From: Patescibacteria group bacterium
Lineage (GTDB): Bacteria > Patescibacteriota > Patescibacteriia > UBA2591 > PGYQ01
NCBI GenBank assembly: GCA_020057535.1
Contig: JAGVFS010000062.1
Coordinates: forward strand, 1-12,249
Direction of reading: 5' to 3'
DNA length: 12,249 nt
Part shown: positions 1-6,821 of the stretch, piece by piece
Numbering within the stretch: position 1 is the first letter of the stretch
Layout: every line of letters begins with the position of its first letter
Made by a program: the position numbers and the translations under genes
Notes under the pieces: model-generated
Database searches by the model: none
What the model saw: the letters and a program-made list of their open reading frames with translations, nothing else
What the model was told of the DNA's origin: nothing

Positions 1-44
1 AGAATGCAGAATGCAGAATGCAGAATGCAGAATGAATGCAGAAT
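1..44. repeat. Tandem heptamer repeat (AGAATGC)n
   Basis: Four exact head-to-tail copies of AGAATGC occupy 1-28. A fifth, altered copy (AGAATGA) follows at 29-35, then a partial unit ATGCAGAAT at 36-44. The array touches the window edge, so its true length is unknown. It lies just upstream of the prolyl-tRNA synthetase start. It reads open in frame with that gene but is not part of the protein family. No function is visible; slippage-prone microsatellite DNA is the simplest reading. Confidence 0.9.
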
Positions 45-81
45 TATAATTTTTATAAGTCACAAGCTACAAACTAATTTT

Positions 82-1833
82 ATGAGATTCTCAAATTATT
101 TTTTAAAAACTTCAAAAACAACATCAAGCGACGATAAAAGCGTTTCAGCAAAACTTCTTAAACAGGGGGGGTTTATTTTTGAATCTGTTGCCGGTCGTTA
201 TTATTTTTTGCCAATTGGTCATCGTGTTCAACAAAAAATAATTGCTTTTATTAAGAAAGAAATGGATGCTGTTAATTATCAAGAAATGATAACGCCAGTT
301 TTGCATCCTTTAGAATTATGGAAAGAAACCAACAGAACAAACACAACCGGATTTGAATTAATGAAAATAAAAGATCGTCGAGGGGTTGAATTTGCTTTGG
401 GAGGAACAGCCGAAGAAATGTTTGTTGATTTAGTCCGTCAATTTAAATCAAGTTATCGCGATTTACCATTTCGTCTTTATCAATTTTCTCCAAAATTTAG
501 AGATGAATTAAGAGCGAGGAGTGGATTGCTTCGAGTTCGTGAATTTATTATGAAAGATGGATATTCTTTTCATAAAGACGAGGAAGATTTTAAAATTGAA
601 TATGAAAAAATGAAAAAAGTGTATACCAAAATTTTTAATAGATTAGGACTAAAAACCGAAATTGTTGAATCTGACAATGGTTATATTGGAGGGGAATATT
701 GTCATGAATTTATTGTTGAATCAGAAATTGGCGAGAGTAAATATTTTATTACTAAAAATGGAAATTATGCCAGTCATGAAGATGTCGCTGTTTTTGAAAA
801 ACAAATAAAAAATAAAAATGAAGAACAAAAATCGCTTGCGGAAGTTCAAGCGAAGCGAGGGGTAACAATGGAAGACGGAGTTAATTTTCACAATCTGCCT
901 CTTTGGCAACAAATTAAAGACGTGCTTTTTGTTGATAATGAAAATAGATTTATTTTAGCAATTATCAGAGGCGATCTTGATGTAAATGAAACGAAATTAC
1001 TGCATTTAATAAAAGCTGTTAATTTAAGACATGCCACTGACGAAGAAATTAGAAAAAAAATAAAATCTGAACCAGGATTTATTTCGCCAGTGAATATTAA
1101 AAATGAACTTAACGAACAAACTAAATTAATTATTGTCGCTGACGATTCCTTGCGAACAATCGCAAACGCTTATGGCGGAAGTAATAAAAAAAATATAGAT
1201 TTAATGAATGTTAATATTGATCGCGATTATAATTCCGACATTGAAGGCGATATTGCTTTAGCTAGAGTTGGTTATGATGCCAAAAACGGTATGGGAAAAT
1301 TAATTGAAAAGCGCGGAATTGAAGTTGGAAATATTTTTCAACTTGGTTATCACTATTCAAATTTAATGAAAGGGGCGACTTTTGTTGATAGCGATGGAAA
1401 AGAAAAGCCTTTTTATATGGGATGTTATGGAATAGGCATTGGCCGAACCATGGCGACAATTGTGGAAAAATTTCACGACGTAAAAGGAATTATTTGGCCA
1501 GAATCAGTCGCTCCGTTCGCAATTTATTTAATAGGATTAGAAATTAAAGATGATAAATTAAGAATTAAAAAAGAAGCAGAAAAAATTTATAATAGTTTAC
1601 AAAAAAATGGCATTGAAGTATTATATGATAACAGAGAGGACATAAGGCCTGGCGAGAAATTTGCCGACGCGGATTTAATCGGGATTCCTTTGCGTGTTGT
1701 GGTGAGTAAAAAAACTTTGGAACAAAATTGCGTTGAAATAAAAAAACGCGACGAGGGAAAAATAATGTTGATAAAAATAGAAAATTTATTACAATTTTTA
1801 GAATTAAATTTAAAAACAAAATATTCTAAATAA
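82..1833 (+). CDS. proS: Prolyl-tRNA synthetase, bacterial type with INS editing domain
   Basis: Class II aminoacyl-tRNA synthetase that charges tRNA-Pro with proline in the cytoplasm. The 583-aa product has the family N-terminus (MRFSNYFLKT, compare MRxSxYFxPT). Class II motif 2 is at about residues 130-163 (FRLYQFSPKFRDE and REFIMKDGYSF), and motif 3 is at 446-464 (MGCYGIGIGRTMATI). The anticodon-binding domain spans about 475-575, including the RPGEKFADADLIGIP segment. Between motifs 2 and 3, about residues 225-385 form the INS (YbaK-like) insertion that removes mischarged alanine in relatives. Lys279 falls where the catalytic lysine is expected (KDVL for the usual KTL), and the GxxxP loop is GFISP at 332-336. 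The frame stays open upstream to base 4, but those 26 codons are heptamer repeat and spacer, so I start at the ATG at 82. No SD is visible. Length is typical of the family (about 570-580). Confidence 0.97.
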   Translation: MRFSNYFLKTSKTTSSDDKSVSAKLLKQGGFIFESVAGRYYFLPIGHRVQQKIIAFIKKEMDAVNYQEMITPVLHPLELWKETNRTNTTGFELMKIKDRRGVEFALGGTAEEMFVDLVRQFKSSYRDLPFRLYQFSPKFRDELRARSGLLRVREFIMKDGYSFHKDEEDFKIEYEKMKKVYTKIFNRLGLKTEIVESDNGYIGGEYCHEFIVESEIGESKYFITKNGNYASHEDVAVFEKQIKNKNEEQKSLAEVQAKRGVTMEDGVNFHNLPLWQQIKDVLFVDNENRFILAIIRGDLDVNETKLLHLIKAVNLRHATDEEIRKKIKSEPGFISPVNIKNELNEQTKLIIVADDSLRTIANAYGGSNKKNIDLMNVNIDRDYNSDIEGDIALARVGYDAKNGMGKLIEKRGIEVGNIFQLGYHYSNLMKGATFVDSDGKEKPFYMGCYGIGIGRTMATIVEKFHDVKGIIWPESVAPFAIYLIGLEIKDDKLRIKKEAEKIYNSLQKNGIEVLYDNREDIRPGEKFADADLIGIPLRVVVSKKTLEQNCVEIKKRDEGKIMLIKIENLLQFLELNLKTKYSK

Positions 1834-1850
1834 AGAATGTTTATTTTATT

Positions 1851-2366
1851 ATGGAAACAAAATCTATCACAAAAATAGAAACTCCAAATTTAAAAGAAAT
1901 AGCAGGGCCCTCAACCCTAATTCACATGGAAATTCATAAAAAAAGTGTTATAGAGGTAAATAAAGAAGCTATTGAATTAACACGAAAAGAAATTTTAGAA
2001 AAATATAATAATATTCCTGAAAAAAACAGTATTATTTTTCCTATTCCAAAAGGACCACAATTTCAACGGGTTGTAAGATGTTTTGTAATTATAGAAAAAA
2101 ATAAGGAAAAATATTATTTAGAAGGAAGCACTAATCATGCAAATTTAATTAAACATTTTATTTCTCAAAATAATGTTTTACAAGAGGACGTTGGTAATAA
2201 TAATTTATGGAAAATTAAAAAAGGAATTATAGATCCTTTTGGCGAAAATTTTAAAAATTATCCTCAAGTAAGAAAAGAATTAGAGTGTTTAAAAGAACAG
2301 AATAAATGGGAAATTATTCTTAATTGGGTTTTAACATTTAAACATTCTACGCCAGAAAATGATTAA
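1851..2366 (+). CDS. Hypothetical protein, 171 aa
   Basis: I do not recognise a family. The product is soluble-looking, with no signal peptide or membrane segment. The N-terminal 60 residues are Lys/Glu-rich and probably helical (about 33-52). A hydrophobic strand-like core follows (IIFPIPKGP at 61-69, VVRCFVIIE at 74-82, KYYLEGS at 87-93), and the C-terminal part is helical and rich in Trp, Glu and Lys. The open frame and lysine/isoleucine-rich codon use match the neighbours, which supports a real gene. It starts 17 bp after proS and ends 41 bp before trpS, so co-transcription with the two synthetases is plausible. No SD precedes the ATG. No catalytic motif is evident, and I assign no function. 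Confidence 0.72.
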   Translation: METKSITKIETPNLKEIAGPSTLIHMEIHKKSVIEVNKEAIELTRKEILEKYNNIPEKNSIIFPIPKGPQFQRVVRCFVIIEKNKEKYYLEGSTNHANLIKHFISQNNVLQEDVGNNNLWKIKKGIIDPFGENFKNYPQVRKELECLKEQNKWEIILNWVLTFKHSTPEND

Positions 2367-2407
2367 TTTTTTAAAAAGTTAAAATTTAAAAAGCCACAAT
2401 TTAATTT

Positions 2408-3388
2408 ATGCGAGTTTTTAGCGCTATTTTGCCGTCGGGGAATTTACATATTGGAAATTATATCGGAGCGATTAAAAATTGGTTAGAATTGCAAAATCAA
2501 TACCAATGTATTTTTTCTATTGCTAATTATCATGCTATTACCGTTAAACAAGATCCAGAAATTTTGCGTCAAAAAAGTTTGGAAATCGCTAAAATTTATT
2601 TAGCCGCGGGAATTGATCCTAAAAAAGTTATTATTTTCATTCAATCTCATATAAATGAGCACACAGAATTAGCTTGGATTTTGGGAACGTTAGCAACAAT
2701 TTCAGAACTTAAGCGAATGACTCAATTTAAAGAAAAGTCGGAACAACATAAAAAAAATGTTAATCTTGGGCTTTTTTCTTATCCAGTTTTGCAAGCGGCC
2801 GATATTTTGCTTTACCAAACAGAAATTGTTCCAGTTGGCGAAGATCAAAAACAACACATAGAATTTACAGCCGATTTAGCTAAAAAATTTAATAAATTAT
2901 TTGGTGAAACTTTTATTATTCCCAAAGCCTTAATTAAAGAAGAGGGGTGTCGAATTATGGGACTTGATAATCCATTAAAAAAAATGAGCAAATCGGCAAA
3001 ATCTCCTTTAAATTATTTAGGGTTGCTTGATACGTCGGAAGAAATTAGAAAAAAAATTAGCAAGGCGGTAACTGATTCTGGCGCGGAAATAAAATTTTCA
3101 AAAGACAAGCCAGCTATTTTTAATCTTTTAACTATCTATCAAATTTTATCTTTTCAATCTAAAAAAGAAGTGGAAGAAAAATTTAAAAATTCAAATTACG
3201 CGGATTTTAAAAAAGAATTAACAAAAATTGTTTTAGAGTTTTTAGAGCCGCTTCAAGAGAGGTTTTATAAAATAAAAGATAAAGAAGTGTATGAAATTTT
3301 ACAAGACGGCGCCAATAAAGCTCAAGGAATTGCCAGAGAAACAATGAAAAAAGTTAAAGAAAGAGTGGGATTTTTAACTAGCTTATAA
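2408..3388 (+). CDS. trpS: Tryptophanyl-tRNA synthetase
   Basis: Class I aminoacyl-tRNA synthetase that charges tRNA-Trp. The 326-aa product has the class I signature HIGN at residues 14-17 within PSGNLHIGNYIGA. The KMSKS loop is exact at 192-196. The typical TrpRS segment YPVLQAADILLY is at 125-136, followed by VPVGEDQKQHIE at 141-152, which lines the ATP/Trp pocket in relatives. Length agrees with the usual 325-340 residues, so the gene looks complete. It follows the 171-aa hypothetical gene by 41 bp on the same strand, and the next gene's SD begins about 10 bp after its stop. There is no SD before the ATG at 2408; the upstream sequence is the AT-rich AATTTAATTT. Confidence 0.97.
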   Translation: MRVFSAILPSGNLHIGNYIGAIKNWLELQNQYQCIFSIANYHAITVKQDPEILRQKSLEIAKIYLAAGIDPKKVIIFIQSHINEHTELAWILGTLATISELKRMTQFKEKSEQHKKNVNLGLFSYPVLQAADILLYQTEIVPVGEDQKQHIEFTADLAKKFNKLFGETFIIPKALIKEEGCRIMGLDNPLKKMSKSAKSPLNYLGLLDTSEEIRKKISKAVTDSGAEIKFSKDKPAIFNLLTIYQILSFQSKKEVEEKFKNSNYADFKKELTKIVLEFLEPLQERFYKIKDKEVYEILQDGANKAQGIARETMKKVKERVGFLTSL

Positions 3389-3394
3389 TTATTT

Positions 3395-3424
3395 TGAAGG
3401 GAGGTGAAAATATGACCGAAGAAA
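3395..3424 (+). promoter_or_regulatory. Strong SD/start cassette, copy 1
   Basis: GGGAGGTGA sits 4 bases before the ATG at 3412. It is one of only two strong SD sites among the + strand genes. Thirty bases from 3395 match 8750-8779 at 27 positions, continuing into the first codons (MTEE). The SD decides the start: the in-frame TTG at 3394 would place the SD inside the coding region. Confidence 0.85.
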
Positions 3425-3948
3425 CAAAAAATATTACAGAAGAAACACAGCCAGAGGAAAATTTAATACCTGAAGAAACAAAAGTTCCAAAAGGATGGAG
3501 TTTGCTTAAAGATGATAAGATTAGCCTTAGAAAAGTGTTATTAGCCGGGTTAGTTGTTACTGTGGTAAGCGCTATTTGGGGAATGTTAACTTGTGGATGG
3601 CTTTTCAATTGGGTTTATTCTTTAGAGCCAATAGAGGTTTGGAAAGATATTAATTCTCAAGATCCAGCATTTAATGGAATATATTATGGAGGAATTTTTA
3701 TTTTGAATTTTTTATTTACTTGGGTTTTCGCTTTGATTTATCATGGCATTCCGGGAGAAAAAATAGGAAAAGGGATTTGGTATGGATTTTTAGTTTGGCT
3801 AATTGGAATATTGCCGGGAATGTTTAGTCTTTATCTTTGGGTAAATATTACAGAATTAGTTATAGTTTATTGGCTTGTTAATTTGTTGATTGAGCGTATA
3901 ATTGCCGGTGTAATTATAACATCAATATATAAACCTAGAAATATATAA
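3412..3948 (+). CDS. Integral membrane protein, about four TM segments
   Basis: The 178-aa product has an acidic, Glu/Thr-rich hydrophilic N-terminus (residues 2-35). Four likely membrane helices follow, at roughly 42-64, 92-110, 121-144 and 147-171. Recognisable features are TCGWLFNWVYSLEP after helix 1, YHGIPGEKIGKGIWYG between helices 2 and 3, and IGILPGMFSLY within helix 3. These resemble uncharacterised small membrane proteins seen in Patescibacteria and archaea, but I cannot name a family. The ATG at 3412 is chosen because GGGAGGTGA stands just before it. The gene lies 23 bp after trpS. Its first codons and SD region are nearly identical to those of the membrane protein gene at 8767, although the two proteins differ downstream. 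Confidence 0.88.
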   Translation: MTEETKNITEETQPEENLIPEETKVPKGWSLLKDDKISLRKVLLAGLVVTVVSAIWGMLTCGWLFNWVYSLEPIEVWKDINSQDPAFNGIYYGGIFILNFLFTWVFALIYHGIPGEKIGKGIWYGFLVWLIGILPGMFSLYLWVNITELVIVYWLVNLLIERIIAGVIITSIYKPRNI

Positions 3949-3963
3949 CGCAATAATATGAAA

Positions 3964-4189
3964 CACGTGGAACGTGCGCATAACACACATATAAAATAAT
4001 GTGAATTTTTGTAATAATTAAAATTAATAATACCACTAGTATGTTAAATTGATTTATAAAATAATCAAAAAATTCCAAAAGATGAATTATACGGAGTAAT
4101 TCTAAATTAGAAGAATATAAAACAGCGTTTGAATTATCTGACAAATTGATAAAATGTTATGGAGTTTAATTAAAAATTAACGTTATGCG
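3964..4189. repeat. Short inverted repeats bracketing about 200 bp
   Basis: CGCATAAC (3977-3984) and GTTATGCG (4182-4189) are perfect inverted 8-mers. The left copy is extended by an adjoining 5-bp hairpin, CACGT/ACGTG, at 3964-3976. ATATAAC also recurs near both ends, once directly and once inverted. This could be a decayed small mobile element, but no transposase or target-site duplication is seen, and 8 bp can arise by chance. Confidence 0.3.
4060..4169 (+). pseudogene. Possible gene remnant with a frameshift
   Basis: Between stop codons, one frame reads KIPKDELYGVILN then TAG (stop at 4108-4110). An adjacent frame from 4086 reads SNSKLEEYKTAFELSDKLIKCYGV then TAA at 4167-4169. Both stretches have ordinary protein composition and fit the codon use of the window, unlike the surrounding noncoding DNA. 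The PKDELYG segment is reminiscent of the PKEELYGL motif of S23-type four-helix-bundle proteins, but the match is very short. No start codon or ribosome site is present. Chance is a real alternative. Confidence 0.2.
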
Positions 4190-4213
4190 TTTATGTTATA
4201 TGTTCTATTGGAT

Positions 4214-4241
4214 TTGACAAAAAAATAGAATTTAATAAAAT
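4214..4241 (+). promoter_or_regulatory. Sigma70-type promoter
   Basis: A perfect -35 box TTGACA (4214-4219), a 16-bp spacer and TAAAAT (4236-4241, one mismatch to TATAAT) face the zinc-ribbon gene at 4343. Transcription would start near 4248, giving a leader of about 95 bases that includes the AT hairpin at 4295-4320. This is the best promoter-like match I found on the + strand. Confidence 0.55.
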
Positions 4242-4294
4242 AGTTTATAGTTTGTAGATTTTTATCATTGAAAATTGATGAAACTAAAAGTTAG

Positions 4295-4320
4295 TAAAAT
4301 TTATTTTTTGATAAATTTTA
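4295..4320 (+). promoter_or_regulatory. AT-only hairpin in the leader
   Basis: TAAAATTTAT (4295-4304) and ATAAATTTTA (4311-4320) are perfect 10-bp inverted arms around a 6-base loop. It lies in the likely 5' leader of the zinc-ribbon gene. All pairs are A-T, so the stem is weak, and no function is assigned. Confidence 0.45.
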
Positions 4321-4342
4321 TTTATTCTATTTTATTTATTCT
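4315..4342. repeat. 14-bp perfect tandem duplication abutting the start codon
   Basis: ATTTTATTTATTCT occurs twice in a row (4315-4328 and 4329-4342), and the ATG of the zinc-ribbon gene follows at 4343. The duplication defines the immediate ribosome-loading region of a gene that has no SD. Confidence 0.9.
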
Positions 4343-4669
4343 ATGTCTAATTTTTTGAATCAATTACCTTTAGATGGATTAAAAATAATTTCTTTTTGTC
4401 CAATTTGCAATGAACATCATAAACTTATAGAGGCTAAGATTTTAGAAGAAAAAGACAGAAATCATTTAATCTATCTAAAATGTAAAAAATGCAATAGTTC
4501 AATTGTTTCTTTGGTCGCTTTTGATGGAATGGGAATTAATTCAATTGGCTTAGTGACTGATTTAACTGCTGAAGATGTTTTAAAATTTAAAAACTATCCC
4601 ACTATTAGTAGCGACGATGTTATTTTAATTCATCAATTTTTAGAAGAAAAACAAATTTTAAAAAATTAG
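4343..4669 (+). CDS. Small zinc-ribbon protein, 108 aa
   Basis: Two knuckles, CPIC (residues 19-22) and CKKC (47-50), are separated by 24 residues and predict a four-cysteine zinc ribbon. A beta-strand-like stretch lies between them (HKLIEAKILEE, HLIYLKC). The C-terminal half (SIVSLVAFDGMGINSIGLVTDLTAEDVLKF) has a hydrophobic strand followed by a short helix. I recognise the fold but not a named family; function is unknown. A role in nucleic acid or ribosome binding would suit its place just upstream of rplY (35 bp) but is only inference. It is probably the first gene of a unit with rplY and rarA, driven by the promoter at 4214. There is no SD, and the stop is the only TAG among the genes here. 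Confidence 0.8.
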   Translation: MSNFLNQLPLDGLKIISFCPICNEHHKLIEAKILEEKDRNHLIYLKCKKCNSSIVSLVAFDGMGINSIGLVTDLTAEDVLKFKNYPTISSDDVILIHQFLEEKQILKN

Positions 4670-4704
4670 AAATTTTAGATTTAAAAATTTATAATTTAAT
4701 TTAT

Positions 4705-5337
4705 ATGTTAGTTTTAAAAACAAAATCAAGAATTTTATTAGGCAAAAAAACTAGAAGTTTAAGAAGAAAGGGGATTTTGCCGGCTTGTGTTTATGGTCAT
4801 GGCAAAGAAAATAAAAATATTGAAGTTGATAAAATTTTTTTTCAAAAATTTTATAAGCAAGCTGGCGCTGACAATCTTTTAGATTTAATAATTGATAATC
4901 AAAAACCAATAAAAGTTTTAATTCAAAATATTCAAAAAGATCCGGTCAAAGATCAAATTATACATATTGATTTTTATCAAATTAAAAAAGGAGAAAAAAT
5001 TACTCATTCAATAAAATTGAATTTTATTGGAGAGGCTAAAGCGATAAAAGAATTAAACGGAAGTTTGGTAAAAAATGTAAATTTTGTTGAAGTTAAATGT
5101 TTACCCGAAGATTTAATTTCTGAAATAGATGTCGATATTTCGTGTCTTAATAGTTTTGAAGATGTTATTTGTCTTAAAGATCTTAAAATTCCTTCAAATA
5201 TTGAAATTTTAGATAAATTAGACGAAGTAGTAGTCGTTATTACTCCACCAAAAAGAGAAGAAGTGAAGGTTGTTGAAGAAGTAGAAAAAGTAGAAGTAAA
5301 AACAAAAGAAGAAAAAACAAAAGGAACAAACGTCTAA
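4705..5337 (+). CDS. rplY: Ribosomal protein L25, CTC/TL5 type
   Basis: Large-subunit protein that binds the loop E region of 5S rRNA. The 210-aa product has the N-terminal L25 domain (about residues 1-92), with the conserved KKTRSLRRKGILPACVYG at 14-31 and DPVKDQIIHIDFYQI at about 79-93. A second beta domain, typical of the long TL5/CTC form, occupies about 94-183 and contains DISCLNSFEDVICLKDLKIPSNIEIL. The tail from about 184 is a low-complexity run of Lys, Glu and Val, common in long L25 proteins. The ATG at 4705 fits the family N-terminus; no SD is present. It lies 35 bp after the zinc-ribbon gene and 74 bp before rarA. Confidence 0.95.
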   Translation: MLVLKTKSRILLGKKTRSLRRKGILPACVYGHGKENKNIEVDKIFFQKFYKQAGADNLLDLIIDNQKPIKVLIQNIQKDPVKDQIIHIDFYQIKKGEKITHSIKLNFIGEAKAIKELNGSLVKNVNFVEVKCLPEDLISEIDVDISCLNSFEDVICLKDLKIPSNIEILDKLDEVVVVITPPKREEVKVVEEVEKVEVKTKEEKTKGTNV

Positions 5338-5411
5338 ATAATATTTATTAATTGTCGTGGGGGATTAATGTTATTGTCAACATACAAATATCGCTAATTA
5401 AAAATATTTTT

Positions 5412-6617
5412 ATGCAAAAGAATCAAGCGCCATTGGCTGATAGAATGAGACCGGAAATATTGGAAGATTTTTTAGGGCAGGATGAAATTTTAGGTAAAGA
5501 TAAAATATTAAATCAGGCAATAAAAGAAGATAAATTACCTTCAATGATTTTTTGGGGACCGCCGGGTAGCGGCAAAACCACTTTGGCGAATATTGTTGCC
5601 AAGCAAACAAAATCAGATTTTGTTCAGATAAGCGCTGTTTCGTCTGGAGTAAAAGATTTAAGAGAAATTATTAAAAAAGCGCGAGAAAATATATTACAAA
5701 ATAAAAGAACTATTTTGTTTATTGATGAAATTCATCGATGGAATAAAACTCAGCAGGACGGACTTTTGCCTTATGTTGAAAAGGGGATTATTACTTTAAT
5801 TGGCGCAACAACTGAAAATCCAAGTTTTGAAGTTCGCTCGGCATTACTTTCAAGATGTCGAGTTTTTATTTTAAAACAATTAAGTGAAAAAAATCTTATT
5901 GAAATTTTAAATAAAGCTATAAAAGATAAAAATAGAGGATTGGGGAAATTGAATTTAAAAATCAGCGAAGATATTTTTAAAAAAATCGCTCAAATGTCAA
6001 ATGGCGACGCAAGAACCGCTTTAAATGTTTTAGAATACGCAAGTTCTCTTAATCAAGAAATTAGTTTTAAAATTATTAAAGAGGCGTTTCAAAAATCGTA
6101 TTTATTTTACGATAAAGATGGGGACGAGCATTATAATATTATTTCCGCTTTACATAAATCAATGCGCGGTTTCGATGTTAATGCCGCATTGTATTGGTTA
6201 GCAAGAATGCTTGAAGCAGGCGAGGATCCTTTATATGTCGCTCGCAGATTAGTGCGATTTGCTAGCGAGGATGTTGGATTGGCAAATTCAAAAGCATTAG
6301 AACAGACAGTGGCTGTTTATAATGCTTGTCATTTTATTGGTATGCCAGAATGTAATGTTATTTTAGCCCAAGCGGTTGTTTATTTATCTAAATGCAAAAA
6401 ATCAAACGAGCTTTATGTCGCCTACAAAAAAGCAAAAAAAGATGTTGAGCAATATGGCAATTTGCCCGTGCCTTTGCATATAAGAAACGCTCCAACTAAA
6501 TTAATGAAAGACTTAAATTATGGCAAAGATTATAAATACAGTCCTGACTTTGATTATAAAGAAGAGCAAGAATACTTGCCAGAGAGATTAAAGGGAAGGA
6601 AGTATTTAAAAGAATAA
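5412..6617 (+). CDS. rarA: RarA/MgsA family AAA+ ATPase (replication-associated recombination protein A)
   Basis: DNA-dependent AAA+ ATPase related to clamp-loader subunits and RuvB, acting at stalled replication forks in studied bacteria. The 401-aa product starts MQKNQAPLADRMRPEILEDFLGQ, the family N-terminus. Walker A is GPPGSGKT at 49-56, Walker B ILFIDEIH at 101-108, and sensor 1 GATTENPSFE at 131-140. SRCRV at 147-151 supplies the expected arginine. The C-terminal tetramerisation part is intact, with ARMLEAGEDPLYVARRLVRFASEDVGLAN and a PVPLHIRNAPTKLMK segment near the end. The frame is open to a TTG at 5352, but those 20 extra codons lack family similarity, so the ATG at 5412 is preferred. 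No SD is seen. It is the last gene before the hairpin at 6720. Confidence 0.95.
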   Translation: MQKNQAPLADRMRPEILEDFLGQDEILGKDKILNQAIKEDKLPSMIFWGPPGSGKTTLANIVAKQTKSDFVQISAVSSGVKDLREIIKKARENILQNKRTILFIDEIHRWNKTQQDGLLPYVEKGIITLIGATTENPSFEVRSALLSRCRVFILKQLSEKNLIEILNKAIKDKNRGLGKLNLKISEDIFKKIAQMSNGDARTALNVLEYASSLNQEISFKIIKEAFQKSYLFYDKDGDEHYNIISALHKSMRGFDVNAALYWLARMLEAGEDPLYVARRLVRFASEDVGLANSKALEQTVAVYNACHFIGMPECNVILAQAVVYLSKCKKSNELYVAYKKAKKDVEQYGNLPVPLHIRNAPTKLMKDLNYGKDYKYSPDFDYKEEQEYLPERLKGRKYLKE

Positions 6618-6704
6618 TAATAAATGACCACAATGATAAATTAATTTCTATTTTAACTAATTTTAAAAAATATTAAATTTTAGGCTAATTTTAGTAAAAA
6701 AAGT

Positions 6705-6732
6705 TTGTCATAACAAGCGACTTCTCTAAAAT
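6705..6732 (+). promoter_or_regulatory. Possible promoter overlapping the terminator hairpin
   Basis: TTGTCA (6705-6710), a 16-bp spacer and TAAAAT (6727-6732) match sigma70 boxes at 5 of 6 positions each and point to the gene at 6822. The -10 box lies inside the left arm of the 6720-6760 hairpin, so the two readings compete. Confidence 0.3.
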
Positions 6733-6771
6733 AATTTTGTGTTATTTTAGTTGAGGAAGTATAATTTTTTT
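6720..6771 (+). terminator. Hairpin with T-run after rarA
   Basis: TAAAATAA (6727-6734) and TTATTTTA (6742-6749) pair perfectly around a 7-base loop. Outer arms ACTTC (6720-6724) and GAAGT (6756-6760) extend the stem across an internal loop. Seven Ts follow at 6765-6771. It is AT-rich and so not strong, but it is placed as expected for the end of the zinc-ribbon/rplY/rarA unit. Confidence 0.5.
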
Positions 6772-6821
6772 ATAGTGAAAGTCGGAGTTAATAAATTTAG
6801 CTAATTAAGTTAATTTAATTC

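Larger units (their letters stand above)
3949..4342. other. 394-bp intergenic region
   Basis: No intact gene is visible on either strand; the open frame on the - strand has no plausible protein character. From left to right it holds a GC-containing hairpin at 3964-3976 (CACGT-GGA-ACGTG) directly followed by CGCATAAC at 3977-3984. A possible out-of-frame gene remnant lies at about 4060-4169. GTTATGCG at 4182-4189 is the exact inverted partner of 3977-3984. A sigma70-like promoter (4214-4241), an AT hairpin (4295-4320) and a 14-bp tandem duplication (4315-4342) run up to the next start codon. Confidence 0.8.

Noticed and set aside
1..44. CRISPR array
   Set aside because: Units are 7 bp and contiguous with no spacers, and no cas genes are present.
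4..81. 26-residue N-terminal extension of ProRS
   Set aside because: It encodes heptamer repeat and spacer; the family N-terminus begins at the ATG at 82.
3935..4144. 69-codon frame on the - strand of the large spacer
   Set aside because: Low-complexity hydrophobic product, no ribosome site and no family features; the + strand remnant explains part of the open reading.
3977..4189. Integron attC site
   Set aside because: GTTATGC/GCATAAC do not fit the GTTRRRY/RYYYAAC consensus and no integrase is seen.
5352..5411. 20-residue N-terminal extension of RarA from a TTG
   Set aside because: No family similarity; MQKNQAPLADRMRP at 5412 is the expected start.
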